37,630 nucleotides of DNA from Bacillota bacterium (GCA_030705955.1 JAUZPL010000041.1:1-37630); one strand, 5' to 3'. Shown: positions 25,328 through 34,468, counted from the stretch's first letter. The notes: a model not told the origin generated them from the letters alone. Made by a program: numbers and translations.

Positions 25328-26338
25328 ATGCGCAAAAAAGTTTACTTAGGTTCATTTTTTATTCTTATATTTGTACTAATTGGCGGAATGTTTTATTCCT
25401 TGCCATATTATGTTTCAACTCCAGGAATGGCAAAGGAACTAAAGCCAATTATTAAAGTTGAGAACGGTTACCCTGAAAAGGGAAACTTTATGTTAACAAC
25501 TGTAAGAATGGGAAGGGCAAATATTTATTCCTACTTAGAGGCAAAATTAAATAAATATGATGAAATTTATCCTCTAGATGAAATAATGTATAAAACTGAA
25601 ACAGAAGAAGAGTATAATGTCAGGCAGCTCTATTTGATGGCTGGTTCAAAAATGGATGCTATTGATGTAGCTTATCATAAAGCAGGTTTGCAAGTTCACT
25701 ATAAATATAAGGGAATTTATGTATTAAGTGTATTACCTGATATGCCTGCTTTTGGAAAGCTCCAGGCTGCAGATCGTATTTTTAAAGTGGATGGGAATAC
25801 ATTTTCTTCATCTAAACAATTTATTGATTATGTAGGTAAAAAACAGGCTGGTGATTCGATTAACTTAACTTTTTCAAGGAATAATCAAATAAAATCTACA
25901 AAACTACAACTTAAACCATTTAAGGATAATCCTAAACAAGTTGGAGTAGGGATATCATTAGTAGATGATAAAGATATTACCGTTACCCCAAAGGTCACTG
26001 TGAAAACGGATGAAATTGGCGGCCCTTCTGCTGGACTTATGTTTTCATTAGAAATCTACAATCAATTAACAAAAGAGGATCTTACAAAGGGTTACCAAAT
26101 AGCTGGCACCGGTACTATTTCACCTGTTGGAACTGTTGGACCAATTGGGGGAATAGAGCAAAAAATTATTGCAGCAGATAAAGCAGGAGCCAACATTTTC
26201 TTTGCTCCAAATGAAAAAGGTTCAAAACACTCAAACTATCGTGATGCACTAAAAACGGCAAAAGAAATTCATACAAAAATGAAAATAGTCCCTGTGGATA
26301 CCTTTGATGATGCAGTTAATTATTTAAAAAAATTGTAA
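25328..26338 (+). CDS. ylbL: YlbL, membrane-anchored PDZ-Lon-like serine protease
   Basis: A 336-residue protein. One N-terminal membrane segment (residues 4-27) is followed by a PDZ domain (about 125-200; GIYVLSVLPDMPAFGKLQAADRI) and a Lon-type S16 protease domain. The catalytic dyad is visible as Ser234 (GGPSAGL) and Lys279 (EQKIIAA), the same numbering reported for B. subtilis. There YlbL helps remove the cell-division inhibitor YneA after DNA damage. The ribosome site (GGAG) lies at the end of ylbK, so the two are coupled. Confidence 0.95.
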   Translation: MRKKVYLGSFFILIFVLIGGMFYSLPYYVSTPGMAKELKPIIKVENGYPEKGNFMLTTVRMGRANIYSYLEAKLNKYDEIYPLDEIMYKTETEEEYNVRQLYLMAGSKMDAIDVAYHKAGLQVHYKYKGIYVLSVLPDMPAFGKLQAADRIFKVDGNTFSSSKQFIDYVGKKQAGDSINLTFSRNNQIKSTKLQLKPFKDNPKQVGVGISLVDDKDITVTPKVTVKTDEIGGPSAGLMFSLEIYNQLTKEDLTKGYQIAGTGTISPVGTVGPIGGIEQKIIAADKAGANIFFAPNEKGSKHSNYRDALKTAKEIHTKMKIVPVDTFDDAVNYLKKL

Positions 26339-26384
26339 ATATAAAAGTCCAATTCGTATATATAAGAATTGGGCTTTTATATTT
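26337..26384. terminator. bidirectional terminator between ylbL and tmcAL
   Basis: A long near-perfect stem, AAATATAAAAGTCCAATTC with GAATTGGGCTTTTATATTT, over a 10-base loop. Confidence 0.9.
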
Positions 26385-26395
26385 AGTCATTCATC

Positions 26396-27607
26396 CTACT
26401 CATTAATAAATATTGGGGGCTGTGAAAATTCCTGATTGATTAACGCTTGTCTTGCAAAGTTATTTGTAAGGCCGAACGAATACATTTTCCCTGCCCTAAT
26501 ATCCAGTTCTATTTCTTTGCTTTTATATGAGGCAAGTCTGGAAACGATAGGAAGTTGAAAATGTTTTTTCATTTTGTTCAAGTATTCCCTACCATTTTGC
26601 GTCATTCCTAACAATCTTAAATATGTAGCTTTTTCTTGATTAGTATTCATTTCAATTTTTTTACTATTCGTTAAAATATGTGTACAAATCCTTTGGAGTC
26701 TTGTCCAAGTATATCTCTTTGTTTTTATCTTCTCCATAAATTCCTGAAAGCTAAGAGAAGTTAAAGAAGCGGCAATTAATCGATTTTCAATCCCCTCTTC
26801 AACCTCATAAATTTCTCTCAATTCCTGCGGACTTGTTTGAAGTATTCGAAATTGTAGATATGGCCAATAATTTTCCCAATGATGAAAACTTCCATAAAGA
26901 ACTAGATATTGTTTTAATAACTCGTTTGTTGTGGTAGGTACATATTGTTCAATTTGATCTACTTTCGAAAAAATTGCTTTTCTTATACTTGTGGCACTAG
27001 CAATTGTTTCAGAGGAAAATTTTAAATCATGGTAATCTGCATTTTTTCTTTTAATGGTAAAAACTTCTATTGAGCTATTTTGCTTTTTAATAGCCTGCAT
27101 ATATTGAATGCCAAGAATATTGTTTGGAACAGATAAATTAACAAGTCCATTAAAATTTGCCACTTCGTTATATGCCAAAGATAATGCTTTTGGATAACTA
27201 ACACCGGTTTTAATATTTTTATTTATAGCCTTTTCATATTGATCATGATGATCCCCTATGTATTTTATTGTATGTTGAAAAGAGTGAATATCACCACTTT
27301 CACTACCAAAACAAAGTGACTCGCAACCTGCAGCATCTAAAATGGATATAGCACCATTAGCGAATACCTCCGCTTTTTGTGTGGCAAAACTATATGGTAG
27401 TTCAAAAACTATATCAACTCCACCAAGTAAAGCCATCTTTGTTCGAAACCATTTTGATAATAATGCGGGTTCGCCTCTTTGTAAAAAGTTACCACTCATC
27501 ACGGCAATGACAATTTCAGCGTTAACTAATTCTTTAGCAGTCTGTAAATGGTAGCTATGTCCATTGTGAAAAGGATTGTATTCAACAATTAAGCCAAGTG
27601 CTTTCAT
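26396..27607 (-). CDS. tmcAL: TmcAL (YlbM), tRNA-Met cytidine acetate ligase
   Basis: A 403-residue enzyme of the nucleotidyltransferase superfamily. It begins MKALGLIVEYNPFHNGH, with the HxGH-like ATP site, followed by VIAVMSGNFLQRGEPAL and RTKMALLGGVDIVFELP. It acetylates C34 of the elongator tRNA-Met anticodon using acetate and ATP, as shown for the B. subtilis protein. The start has AGGAGACC-type sequence close upstream. It is on the reverse strand between ylbL and ylbN, the conserved arrangement. Confidence 0.95.
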   Translation of the reverse strand: MKALGLIVEYNPFHNGHSYHLQTAKELVNAEIVIAVMSGNFLQRGEPALLSKWFRTKMALLGGVDIVFELPYSFATQKAEVFANGAISILDAAGCESLCFGSESGDIHSFQHTIKYIGDHHDQYEKAINKNIKTGVSYPKALSLAYNEVANFNGLVNLSVPNNILGIQYMQAIKKQNSSIEVFTIKRKNADYHDLKFSSETIASATSIRKAIFSKVDQIEQYVPTTTNELLKQYLVLYGSFHHWENYWPYLQFRILQTSPQELREIYEVEEGIENRLIAASLTSLSFQEFMEKIKTKRYTWTRLQRICTHILTNSKKIEMNTNQEKATYLRLLGMTQNGREYLNKMKKHFQLPIVSRLASYKSKEIELDIRAGKMYSFGLTNNFARQALINQEFSQPPIFINE

Positions 27608-27706
27608 TTAAGATAGGTCTCCTTAAAAAAGTAAATAGGAAATTATGTAAGGCTATTATATCAATATTGCCTGAATATGTGGAAAAATAACAAAATAGGT
27701 GTTTCA

Positions 27707-27735
27707 TTGTTTTTGGTTTTGTAAATAGATATAAT
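27707..27735 (+). promoter_or_regulatory. sigma-A promoter P1 of ylbN-rpmF
   Basis: TTGTTT and TATAAT are 17 bases apart, about 100 bases before ylbN. The -10 is perfect. Confidence 0.6.
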
Positions 27736-27784
27736 GGATAAGATATTAGAAGGATTCCAAGAAAATTGGTGTAAAGAAAAAACA

Positions 27785-27813
27785 TTGACAAAAATATATT
27801 GGAAGGCTATAAT
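27785..27813 (+). promoter_or_regulatory. perfect-consensus sigma-A promoter P2 of ylbN-rpmF
   Basis: TTGACA, 17 bases, TATAAT: an exact consensus promoter just before the ylbN start. It fits a ribosomal-protein operon and shows that ylbN cannot begin at the ATG at 27799. Confidence 0.88.
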
Positions 27814-27840
27814 TACCTTTGTTGCCTTGGGGTGATCGAA

Positions 27841-28368
27841 TTGAAATGGACATTAAGTCAATTGCAAAAATATCGAAACAAGGATTTTCCGCTTGATGAA
27901 ATAATTCGAATTGATGATATTAAATTAAATGATTCATCTATTCGAGATGTGTCTCCGATGCATATAACTGGTCGGGCTGACATTGATTCAACGAAAGTGA
28001 CATTTCATTTAAAAATAGAAGGTCATTTAACACTTCCTTGTTCTCGGACTTTAGTGGATGTTTACCATCCAATTAATGTCGAAACAACTGAAACTTTCCT
28101 CCTGCAAGATTTCGAATATGAAACAGATGATGAAGTGCATCACATAAAAAATGATTGCATCGATTTATTCCCTATCATTAGAGAAATCGTTTTGCTTGAG
28201 GTTCCAATGCAGGTTTTCTGCGATGATGCCGAAAGTGAAGGTGCCGCTCCACAATCAGGAAAAGATTGGGAGGTCGTACACGAGGACGAGCTTTCTAAAA
28301 AAATTGATCCAAGGCTAGCTGGACTTGCAAAGTTTTTTGATGAAAACAATTCCTCTTCCGATTCATAA
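27841..28368 (+). CDS. ylbN: YlbN, DUF177/YceD-family protein
   Basis: A 175-residue acidic protein upstream of rpmF, the classic DUF177 setting. The start is TTG ([12 protein letters not shown]), nine bases after GGGGTGAT; the upstream ATG lies within the promoter. Family marks are [28 protein letters not shown] and [13 protein letters not shown], followed by a DEVHH and [17 protein letters not shown] segment. YceD proteins are linked to 23S rRNA accumulation or ribosome assembly in plants and E. coli; the mechanism is unclear. It is co-transcribed with rpmF. Confidence 0.9.
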   Translation: MKWTLSQLQKYRNKDFPLDEIIRIDDIKLNDSSIRDVSPMHITGRADIDSTKVTFHLKIEGHLTLPCSRTLVDVYHPINVETTETFLLQDFEYETDDEVHHIKNDCIDLFPIIREIVLLEVPMQVFCDDAESEGAAPQSGKDWEVVHEDELSKKIDPRLAGLAKFFDENNSSSDS

Positions 28369-28448
28369 TCGGCGAAAACAAGAAACAAAATGAAGATCCA
28401 AATTTGGACTTTATTCCTTTCTTAATACTCTTTAAGGAGGTGGGAAGA

Positions 28449-28622
28449 ATGGCTGTACCTTTTAGAAGAACTTCTAAAACTGCAAAAAGAAAACGTCGTA
28501 CACATTTTAAATTAAATGTTCCTGGTATGGTAGAATGCCCAAATTGTGGTGAAATGAAACTTACACACCGCGTATGTAAAGCTTGCGGAACATACAAAGG
28601 AAAAGAAGTTGTAAACGACTAA
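28449..28622 (+). CDS. rpmF: 50S ribosomal protein L32, zinc-ribbon form
   Basis: A 57-residue protein starting [17 protein letters not shown] after AAGGAGGTGGG. It has four cysteines in two pairs (CPNC at 30-33 and CKAC at 43-46), so it is the zinc-binding (C+) form of L32. It belongs to the large ribosomal subunit. The in-frame ATG 45 bases upstream lies before the ribosome site and is not used. It is followed by a clear terminator. Confidence 0.97.
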   Translation: MAVPFRRTSKTAKRKRRTHFKLNVPGMVECPNCGEMKLTHRVCKACGTYKGKEVVND

Positions 28623-28637
28623 TATCCATCTGGATTT

Positions 28638-28670
28638 AAAGCACAAGGAGCTAATGCCCTTGTGCTTTTG
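28638..28670 (+). terminator. terminator after rpmF
   Basis: AAAGCACAAGG pairs perfectly with CCTTGTGCTTT over nine bases. Confidence 0.88.
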
Positions 28671-28705
28671 TCGTTATTAAGGATATATGTAAAGGGGGAA
28701 ATGCT

Positions 28706-29467
28706 ATGGCTTTTTCAATTGAAAAGCGCGAACCAGGGATTTTATTATTTACTATTGAAAGAAATGAGAAGAGAAATGCTATTAATTATGATGTAATGCA
28801 AGGGCTAGAGCAACTGATTACTCAAGCTGATAATCCTGATATTAAAGCTGTTGTTATAACTGGAAGTGGAGAGAAAGCCTTCTGTTCTGGTGGAGATTTA
28901 GCAGTTTTCCATCTTCTTGAAACAAAAGAGGAAGCCTACTTCATGCTCTCAAAAATGTCTAAAATCCTGTATAATCTGCTAACTTTGCCTAAACCAACAG
29001 TAGCATTAATAAATGGCGCAGCAATTGGCGGGGGCTGTGAAATAGCTGCTGCATGCGATTTTCGCATTGCTAGAAAAGGAATAAAAGCAGGCTTTGTTCA
29101 AGGAAAACAGGCAATTACCACTGGTTGGGGGGGAGGTACTATTATAGCTGAAAAGTTTCCAGCCTTTAAAGGGATGAAATTATTGATGGATGCAGAAATT
29201 CAGCCAATAGAATTTCTTTATTCAGATGGCTTTATTGATTGTTTATTCGATTGTGATCCAATGGAAGCGGGAGAAAAATTTTTAGAGAATATTTTAAAGA
29301 GGGATTCAAATGTTTTGGAATCATATAAAAAAATATGGATTAGAAAATGGACAGAATCAAAATTAAACGAAAGAATAGAAGAAGAGGTGCGAAACTGTGC
29401 GGCTCTTTGGGAGAGTGATGCCCATCACGCTTACATAAATAGTTTTATGAATAAAAATCAAAAATAA
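28706..29467 (+). CDS. crotonase (enoyl-CoA hydratase/isomerase) family protein
   Basis: A 253-residue crotonase-fold protein. It has the oxyanion-hole segments SGEKAFCSGGDLAVFH (near 52-67) and INGAAIGGGCEIAAACDFRIA (near 104-124). The first catalytic glutamate of hydratases (GGGCE) is present, but the second position (usually GQPE) reads VQGKQ, so ordinary hydratase activity is doubtful. It may act on another CoA ester, like other members of this broad family. The start follows AAGGGGG. B. subtilis has no gene here between rpmF and ylbO. A link to the carboxylase operon 1.7 kb away is possible but unproven. Confidence 0.85.
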   Translation: MAFSIEKREPGILLFTIERNEKRNAINYDVMQGLEQLITQADNPDIKAVVITGSGEKAFCSGGDLAVFHLLETKEEAYFMLSKMSKILYNLLTLPKPTVALINGAAIGGGCEIAAACDFRIARKGIKAGFVQGKQAITTGWGGGTIIAEKFPAFKGMKLLMDAEIQPIEFLYSDGFIDCLFDCDPMEAGEKFLENILKRDSNVLESYKKIWIRKWTESKLNERIEEEVRNCAALWESDAHHAYINSFMNKNQK

Positions 29468-29552
29468 AGATTAAAAACAGTAAGTTTATATCAGTCTATC
29501 TTTTCTAGTAGATGCATATGTATGAATAAAAAACACTAGGAGGGATTTTCTG

Positions 29553-30122
29553 ATGTCACCAACAAGACAAGATGCTTGGTCCCAAGATGAGGATTTATTA
29601 CTTGCGGAAGTAGTACTTAGAGCTATTAGAGATGGGGGGACCCAGCTACAAGCTTTTGAGGAAGTAGGGAAGCAACTCTCCAGAACTGCTGCTGCATGTG
29701 GTTTCCGCTGGAATTCTTTTGTCCGAAAACAATATAAATCTGGAATTGAACTTGCAAAGAAACAACGTAAAGAATTAAAAAAATACCCGATTGAGACAAA
29801 TTTGGATCAATCAAAGGAAGTGGAAGGTTCAGTAGGATTTACAGAACAAGAAAAACCTGTAGATGGTACTCTGTCATTTCAAGCTGTTATTAAATTTTTG
29901 CAAGACCTTCAGAATAAGGCTGAAGTATCAAATGCCGTTCAAGAGAACCAAGAAAAATCATCTGAAAAAATAAAAGAATTAGAGAAAAAAACATTTTATC
30001 TGGCAGCTGAAAATGAAAGGCTTGAAAAGAATTTAAAAGCGATTGAGCAAGACTACCGCTCATTAATTCAAATTATGGACAGAGCAAGGAAAATGATGGT
30101 TTTTGAAGAAGGGCCTAAATGA
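29553..30122 (+). CDS. gerR: GerR (YlbO), RsfA-family sporulation transcription factor
   Basis: A 189-residue regulator. Residues 1-75 hold a Myb/SANT-like DNA-binding domain ([19 protein letters not shown], then [26 protein letters not shown]); residues 125-180 form a coiled coil ([24 protein letters not shown]). In B. subtilis GerR is made under sigma-E and adjusts mother-cell gene expression; its paralogue RsfA acts in the forespore. Synteny between rpmF and ylbP favours GerR over RsfA. The start follows AGGAGGG. Confidence 0.88.
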   Translation: MSPTRQDAWSQDEDLLLAEVVLRAIRDGGTQLQAFEEVGKQLSRTAAACGFRWNSFVRKQYKSGIELAKKQRKELKKYPIETNLDQSKEVEGSVGFTEQEKPVDGTLSFQAVIKFLQDLQNKAEVSNAVQENQEKSSEKIKELEKKTFYLAAENERLEKNLKAIEQDYRSLIQIMDRARKMMVFEEGPK

Positions 30123-30142
30123 GGAAACAAACAGGTGGGAAT

Positions 30143-30180
30143 AAAAAAAGCGGCTATGACCGCTTTTTTCGTTTTTTTTG
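30143..30180. terminator. bidirectional terminator between gerR and ylbP
   Basis: AAAAAAGCGG pairs with CCGCTTTTTT over six bases, with further T-runs. Confidence 0.9.
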
Positions 30181-30219
30181 AAATTCACCATTGGTGAGTC
30201 TTGCAGGAAGTTGTAATAA

Positions 30220-30687
30220 TTAATTGGATTGAAGCTCTACACCTTCAGGGTACCATACAAGTGGATTTTCTCCTAAATCACGCTCCATATTATACTCTAC
30301 ACTAGTAAAGCCCATTTTTTCCCAAAAAACGCTAGATTTTACTTTAGGATTTGTCTTAATAGGTAGTCCAAGTCCTTTTGCGAATTCCACAAGTGCCTTT
30401 CCAAATCCTTTATTTTGATAATGTGGTAAAACTTCTAGCTTCCAAAGCTCTAAATAATCTTGTGTTGGATAAAAATAGCGATCGTATTTAGCGCTTACCT
30501 TATAAAGACTCATACGTGCTGCCAGCTTATCTCCAAAATAAATTCCGTAGAAAGGAGAATCACTTTTATCTTCAATCATATTTGCTTCCAAATCTTCTAG
30601 CATGGATAGCTCTTGGATTCCATATTCTTTAAATTTCTTAAATTCTTCTAGAGTTTTAAAATTCACTTTTAATTTTTCTACCTTCAT
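30220..30687 (-). CDS. ylbP: YlbP, GNAT-family N-acetyltransferase
   Basis: A 155-residue acetyltransferase. The acetyl-CoA-binding segment is LEVLPHYQNKGFGKALVEFA (Q/RxxGxG/A type) near residues 88-107, followed by a short GNAT end with VFWEKMGF. The substrate is unknown. The start is ATG behind GGAGGTCG. It faces gerR, as in B. subtilis, and is divergent from the carboxylase operon across a 478-base gap. Confidence 0.88.
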   Translation of the reverse strand: MKVEKLKVNFKTLEEFKKFKEYGIQELSMLEDLEANMIEDKSDSPFYGIYFGDKLAARMSLYKVSAKYDRYFYPTQDYLELWKLEVLPHYQNKGFGKALVEFAKGLGLPIKTNPKVKSSVFWEKMGFTSVEYNMERDLGENPLVWYPEGVELQSN

Positions 30688-31165
30688 TCCAAAACGACCT
30701 CCTACAAATGCTATTTCTTACATTATATATATTCATTAATTCCGAATAACAGTTTAAACATGAATAGATTAAATTTTTTTACAATCCATTATTTTCATTA
30801 TATAACAAAAAGCCTAAAAATTCTGCATAAAGTTTTGAAAACGTTTTCCAAACATGCAGGAAACTGACAGAATATTATAGAAATATTATATTTGGAGTGT
30901 TTTGAGCCTTCAATTCCTCACAAATAAAACATTATGCCCAGTTGAAGTAAATTGATTCATGCTTGGATATAGAAATGACTGAGTGGGCCAATTTTCTATA
31001 TGAAAAAAAGGTCCACTAATAAGAACTTGACCTATGCCAAGGTTTCATATTGTTTTGTTTGATACAATGAATTGGTTTCTAAGTTGAACAAAGGTGCAAA
31101 TTAGTATCCATCAGTTATTTAAAATGTAGAGAATAAAGCGAATCATATCGGAAAGGGGATAAAAA
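30688..31165. other. gene-free region between ylbP and the carboxylase operon
   Basis: No gene is visible. It holds a strong cre-like site at 30836-30849 and a TTGACC at 31027 that could be a weak -35 (nearest -10-like box TATTGT at 31048, spacing 15). The region is long for a divergent promoter and may contain a leader, but no riboswitch fold was recognised. Confidence 0.6.
30836..30849. promoter_or_regulatory. cre site (CcpA binding)
   Basis: TGAAAACGTTTTCC fits the Bacillus cre consensus TGAAARCGYTTWCN at every defined position and is nearly palindromic. It lies 149 bases before ylbP and about 317 bases before the carboxylase operon. Repression of the carboxylase by good carbon sources is the likelier role. 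Confidence 0.7.
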
Positions 31166-32491
31166 GTGCAAAGAATTTTAATTGCTAATAGAGGGGAAAT
31201 TGCATTAAGGATTATCAAAACCTGTACAGAGATGGGAATAGAAACGATTGCGGTATACTCTGATGCAGATCAAGATATGCCTTTTGTAAAGGCAGCTACA
31301 AAAGCAGTCTATATTGGGGATTCTCCAGTTAATAAATCCTATTTACAGGTTGAAAACATTCTCCAAGCTGCCATAAGTGAAAGAGCGGATGGAATCCACC
31401 CTGGATACGGGTTCCTATCTGAAAATCCTCAATTTGCTGAAAAAGTTAGTGAGGCTGGCATAACCTTTATTGGTCCAGATTCTAATACTATACAACTTAT
31501 GGGAGATAAAATTGTTTCACGTCATGTAATGGAATCTGCTGAAGTGCCAGTGGTTCCAGGAAGCAGTGGAATTAAATCGAAAGAGGAAGCCATATCAGTA
31601 GCTTATGAAATTGGATTTCCTGTCATGTTAAAGGCCTCTAGCGGTGGTGGCGGTATTGGAATGGTGCTTTGTGAAAATGAAGAGACAATTGTTAAAAATT
31701 TCGATTCCATAAGAACAAGGGCAAAGGCGTACTTTGGCTCAGACGCAGTGTTTATTGAAAAATATATTCCAAATGCTAGACATATTGAGGTTCAAATTTT
31801 TGGAGATAATTATGGCAATGTCATACATTTATTTGAAAGAGATTGCTCTATCCAAAGAAGGCATCAAAAGGTTGTTGAGGAATCACCCTCTCCATTTATG
31901 TCTGAGGAAGGAAGATTAAAACTTTATGAAACAGCGATAAAAGCAGCTAAAGCAGTAAATTATAAAAACGCTGGAACCATTGAGTTTATTGTGGATGAGA
32001 ACGAAAATTTTTACTTTCTTGAAATGAACACAAGGCTGCAAGTTGAACATCCAGTGACAGAACAAGTTACGGGTCTTGATTTAGTTAAATGGCAAATACT
32101 TGTGTCTCGCGGGAAGCAGCTGCCATTATCGCAGCATGAAATTGTATCAAAATGTCATGCGATTGAATTTCGACTTTACGCCGAAGACCCTGTCCGTTTT
32201 TTACCTTCACCAGGGAAAATAACGAAGTTAAAGTGGGAGGATAGTGAGGGAATTCGCGTTGATTCAGGATATACAGAAAATGGAACTGTTACACCATTTT
32301 ATGATCCTATGATAGCAAAATGTATTTTTTATGGGGTGTCTAGACAGGAATCGCTGTCGAAGGCAGTAAAATTTTTTAATCATATTCAAATTGAAGGGAT
32401 CAAGACAAATGCGCCACTTTTCCAAAAGATTTTAACAAGTGATGACTTTCAAAAAGGCAATTATACAACAGGTTTTCTAAGTAAACTTTAA
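31166..32491 (+). CDS. biotin carboxylase subunit of an acyl-CoA carboxylase (YngH-like)
   Basis: A 441-residue ATP-grasp biotin carboxylase. It begins MQRILIANRGEIALRI, then ADGIHPGYGFLSENPQFAE, the glycine-rich ATP loop KASSGGGGIGM, ERDCSIQRRHQKVVEESPS, and the metal/bicarbonate site EMNTRLQVEHPVTE. It carboxylates biotin using ATP and bicarbonate. Length and the split carrier match YngH (AccC2) of B. subtilis rather than the longer pyruvate carboxylase. The start is GTG after AAAGGGG. It heads a three-gene operon with the carrier and carboxyltransferase subunits. Confidence 0.9.
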   Translation: MQRILIANRGEIALRIIKTCTEMGIETIAVYSDADQDMPFVKAATKAVYIGDSPVNKSYLQVENILQAAISERADGIHPGYGFLSENPQFAEKVSEAGITFIGPDSNTIQLMGDKIVSRHVMESAEVPVVPGSSGIKSKEEAISVAYEIGFPVMLKASSGGGGIGMVLCENEETIVKNFDSIRTRAKAYFGSDAVFIEKYIPNARHIEVQIFGDNYGNVIHLFERDCSIQRRHQKVVEESPSPFMSEEGRLKLYETAIKAAKAVNYKNAGTIEFIVDENENFYFLEMNTRLQVEHPVTEQVTGLDLVKWQILVSRGKQLPLSQHEIVSKCHAIEFRLYAEDPVRFLPSPGKITKLKWEDSEGIRVDSGYTENGTVTPFYDPMIAKCIFYGVSRQESLSKAVKFFNHIQIEGIKTNAPLFQKILTSDDFQKGNYTTGFLSKL

Positions 32492-32510
32492 AATAATAGG
32501 AGTGAAAAAA

Positions 32511-32723
32511 ATGAAAGAAGTTACTGCAACAATGGCTGGAACGGTTTTAAATATTTTTGTTTCAAATGGTGATTCAGTGTCAATAAATCAAGAAGTAATA
32601 ATGATTGAATCAATGAAAATGGAGATTCCAATTGAAAGTACCTTTGAAGGAGTTGTGAAAAATTTAAAGGTGAACATAGGGGATTTTGTTAATGAAGGAG
32701 ATGTATTAGTGGAATTAGAATAA
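32511..32723 (+). CDS. biotinyl carrier protein of the acyl-CoA carboxylase (YngHB-like)
   Basis: A 70-residue biotin/lipoyl domain and nothing else. The biotinylated lysine is Lys36 in IESMKMEIPI, and a mirror motif GDFVNEGDVLVELE closes the fold. The start at MKEVTA follows TAGGAG; a GTG nine bases earlier overlaps that site. It is placed between the carboxylase and the transferase genes, like yngHB in B. subtilis. Confidence 0.92.
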   Translation: MKEVTATMAGTVLNIFVSNGDSVSINQEVIMIESMKMEIPIESTFEGVVKNLKVNIGDFVNEGDVLVELE

Positions 32724-32755
32724 GCATGTTCTAAAACAATGAAGGGGAGAGAGAA

Positions 32756-34297
32756 GTGGAAATGAACAACGTGATTAATGAAAACCTAATGAAGATTAGG
32801 GAGAAAATAGAAAGCGGTGGTCATCCAAAGTACCACGAGAAATTAAAGGAACAGCATAAATTATTTGTCCGTGACCGCCTCACATTGTTATTTGATAATG
32901 GGGATTATGAAGAGGATGGAAAATTTGCTAATTGCCTAGCTGATGATTTGCCTGCTGATGGTGTTGTGACAGCAATAGGAAAAGTAAATGGGCAAACAGT
33001 ATGTGTAATGGCTAATGATTCAACTGTTAAAGCAGGCTCATGGGGAGCAAGGACAGTTGAAAAAATCATACGAATTCAGGAGATTGCAGAAAAGCTCCAA
33101 GTACCATTATTTTATCTTGTTGATTCAGCTGGAGCGAGAATTACTGACCAATTAGAGATGTTTCCAAATCGTCGTGGGGCTGGGAGAATTTTTCATAACC
33201 AAGTAAGGCTTTCCGGTGTAATTCCACAGGTTTGTATTCTATTTGGACCATCTGCTGCAGGTGGAGCTTATATACCAGCTTTTTGTGATATTGTCATCAT
33301 GGTTGATCAAAATGCTTCAATGTATTTAGGATCACCAAGAATGGCAGAAAAGGTAATTGGAGAGAAAGTAACCCTCGAAGAAATGGGCGGTGCGCGAATG
33401 CATTGTACCGTTAGTGGCTGCGGGGATGTTTTAGCTGAAAATGAGGAAGATGCTATTAAATGTGCAATTAAATATATTAGTTATTTCCCGCCTAATTTTA
33501 ACGAAAAGACCAAACTTTTCGTGGGGCTAGAGCCAAAACAAGGACGTGAGCTGGAGGCAATTATTCCAGAAAATCAAAATGCTCCTTTTAATATGTATGA
33601 ATGTTTGGATGCTTTAATTGATCAAGATAGTTTTTTTGAGGTAAAAAGATTATTTGCACCCGAGCTGATTACGGGGTTTGCAAGAATGGATGGTAGGACA
33701 ATCGGAATCATTGCAAATCAACCTAAAGTAAAGGGTGGAGTACTTTTTGTTGATTCAGCCGATAAAGGTGCAAAATTCATCCAGCTTTGTGATGCCTTCC
33801 ATATTCCATTACTTTTCCTTGCTGATGTTCCTGGCTTTATGATTGGAACAAAAGTGGAGCGTGCTGGAATCATTCGGCATGGTGCAAAACTAATTGCCGC
33901 CATGAGCTCTGCTACTGTGCCAAAAATTTCGGTCATTGTTAGGAAAGCATATGGTGCTGGCTTGTATGCTATGGCTGGTCCAGCTTTTGAGCCGGATTGC
34001 TGTATTGCGCTACCAACAGCACAAATCGCGGTAATGGGCCCGGAAGCAGCAGTAAATGCAGTATATTCTAATAAGATTAATGAAATTGAGGACCCTAAAG
34101 AAAAACTCGCCTTTGTACAAAAGAAACATCAGGAATATAAGGAACATATTGATATTTATAAACTAGCCTCTGAACTAATTGTAGATGAGATTGTTGCACC
34201 GTTTGAGCTTAGAAAAACGTTAATCCAACGATTTCATTATTATCAATCAAAAGAAGTGATGGGTAGTCCAAGGAAGCATCCAGTATATCCTGTTTAA
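32756..34297 (+). CDS. carboxyltransferase subunit of an acyl-CoA carboxylase (YngE-like)
   Basis: A 513-residue acyl-CoA carboxylase beta subunit with two crotonase-type halves. Key segments: FVRDRLTLLFDNGDYEEDG, YLVDSAGARITDQ, GPSAAGGAYIPAFCDIVIMV in the first half, and LFLADVPGFMIGTKVE and VRKAYGAGLYAMAG in the second. From memory it resembles YngE very closely, including PADGVVTAIGKV and the KHPVYPV end. YngE acts with YngF and YngG in the mother-cell leucine/methylcrotonyl-CoA route, but the substrate cannot be read from sequence. GTG or the ATG two codons later may be the start. Confidence 0.9.
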   Translation: MEMNNVINENLMKIREKIESGGHPKYHEKLKEQHKLFVRDRLTLLFDNGDYEEDGKFANCLADDLPADGVVTAIGKVNGQTVCVMANDSTVKAGSWGARTVEKIIRIQEIAEKLQVPLFYLVDSAGARITDQLEMFPNRRGAGRIFHNQVRLSGVIPQVCILFGPSAAGGAYIPAFCDIVIMVDQNASMYLGSPRMAEKVIGEKVTLEEMGGARMHCTVSGCGDVLAENEEDAIKCAIKYISYFPPNFNEKTKLFVGLEPKQGRELEAIIPENQNAPFNMYECLDALIDQDSFFEVKRLFAPELITGFARMDGRTIGIIANQPKVKGGVLFVDSADKGAKFIQLCDAFHIPLLFLADVPGFMIGTKVERAGIIRHGAKLIAAMSSATVPKISVIVRKAYGAGLYAMAGPAFEPDCCIALPTAQIAVMGPEAAVNAVYSNKINEIEDPKEKLAFVQKKHQEYKEHIDIYKLASELIVDEIVAPFELRKTLIQRFHYYQSKEVMGSPRKHPVYPV

Positions 34298-34304
34298 TAA
34301 GCTT

Positions 34305-34343
34305 AATCCCTTTTCTATTGAAATGAAGAAAAGGGATTTTTTT
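34305..34343 (+). terminator. terminator after the carboxylase operon
   Basis: AATCCCTTTTCT pairs perfectly with AGAAAAGGGATT over ten bases, followed by TTTTT. Confidence 0.9.
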
Positions 34344-34468
34344 AATAGTGGGAAAAGGGAAACATACCTGAGATTACTAGAATTAGTCAAGATTTCTTTA
34401 TCTTTTTACACTACATACGGTATAGGTTTTGGTAAAATAATGGAGTATAGATGGAATGAGGGATTAAT

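Noticed and set aside
31045-31068. Possible sigma-E promoter before the carboxylase operon (TCATATT and GATACAAT)
   Set aside because: Both boxes look good, but they are only 9 bases apart, while sigma-E promoters need about 14.
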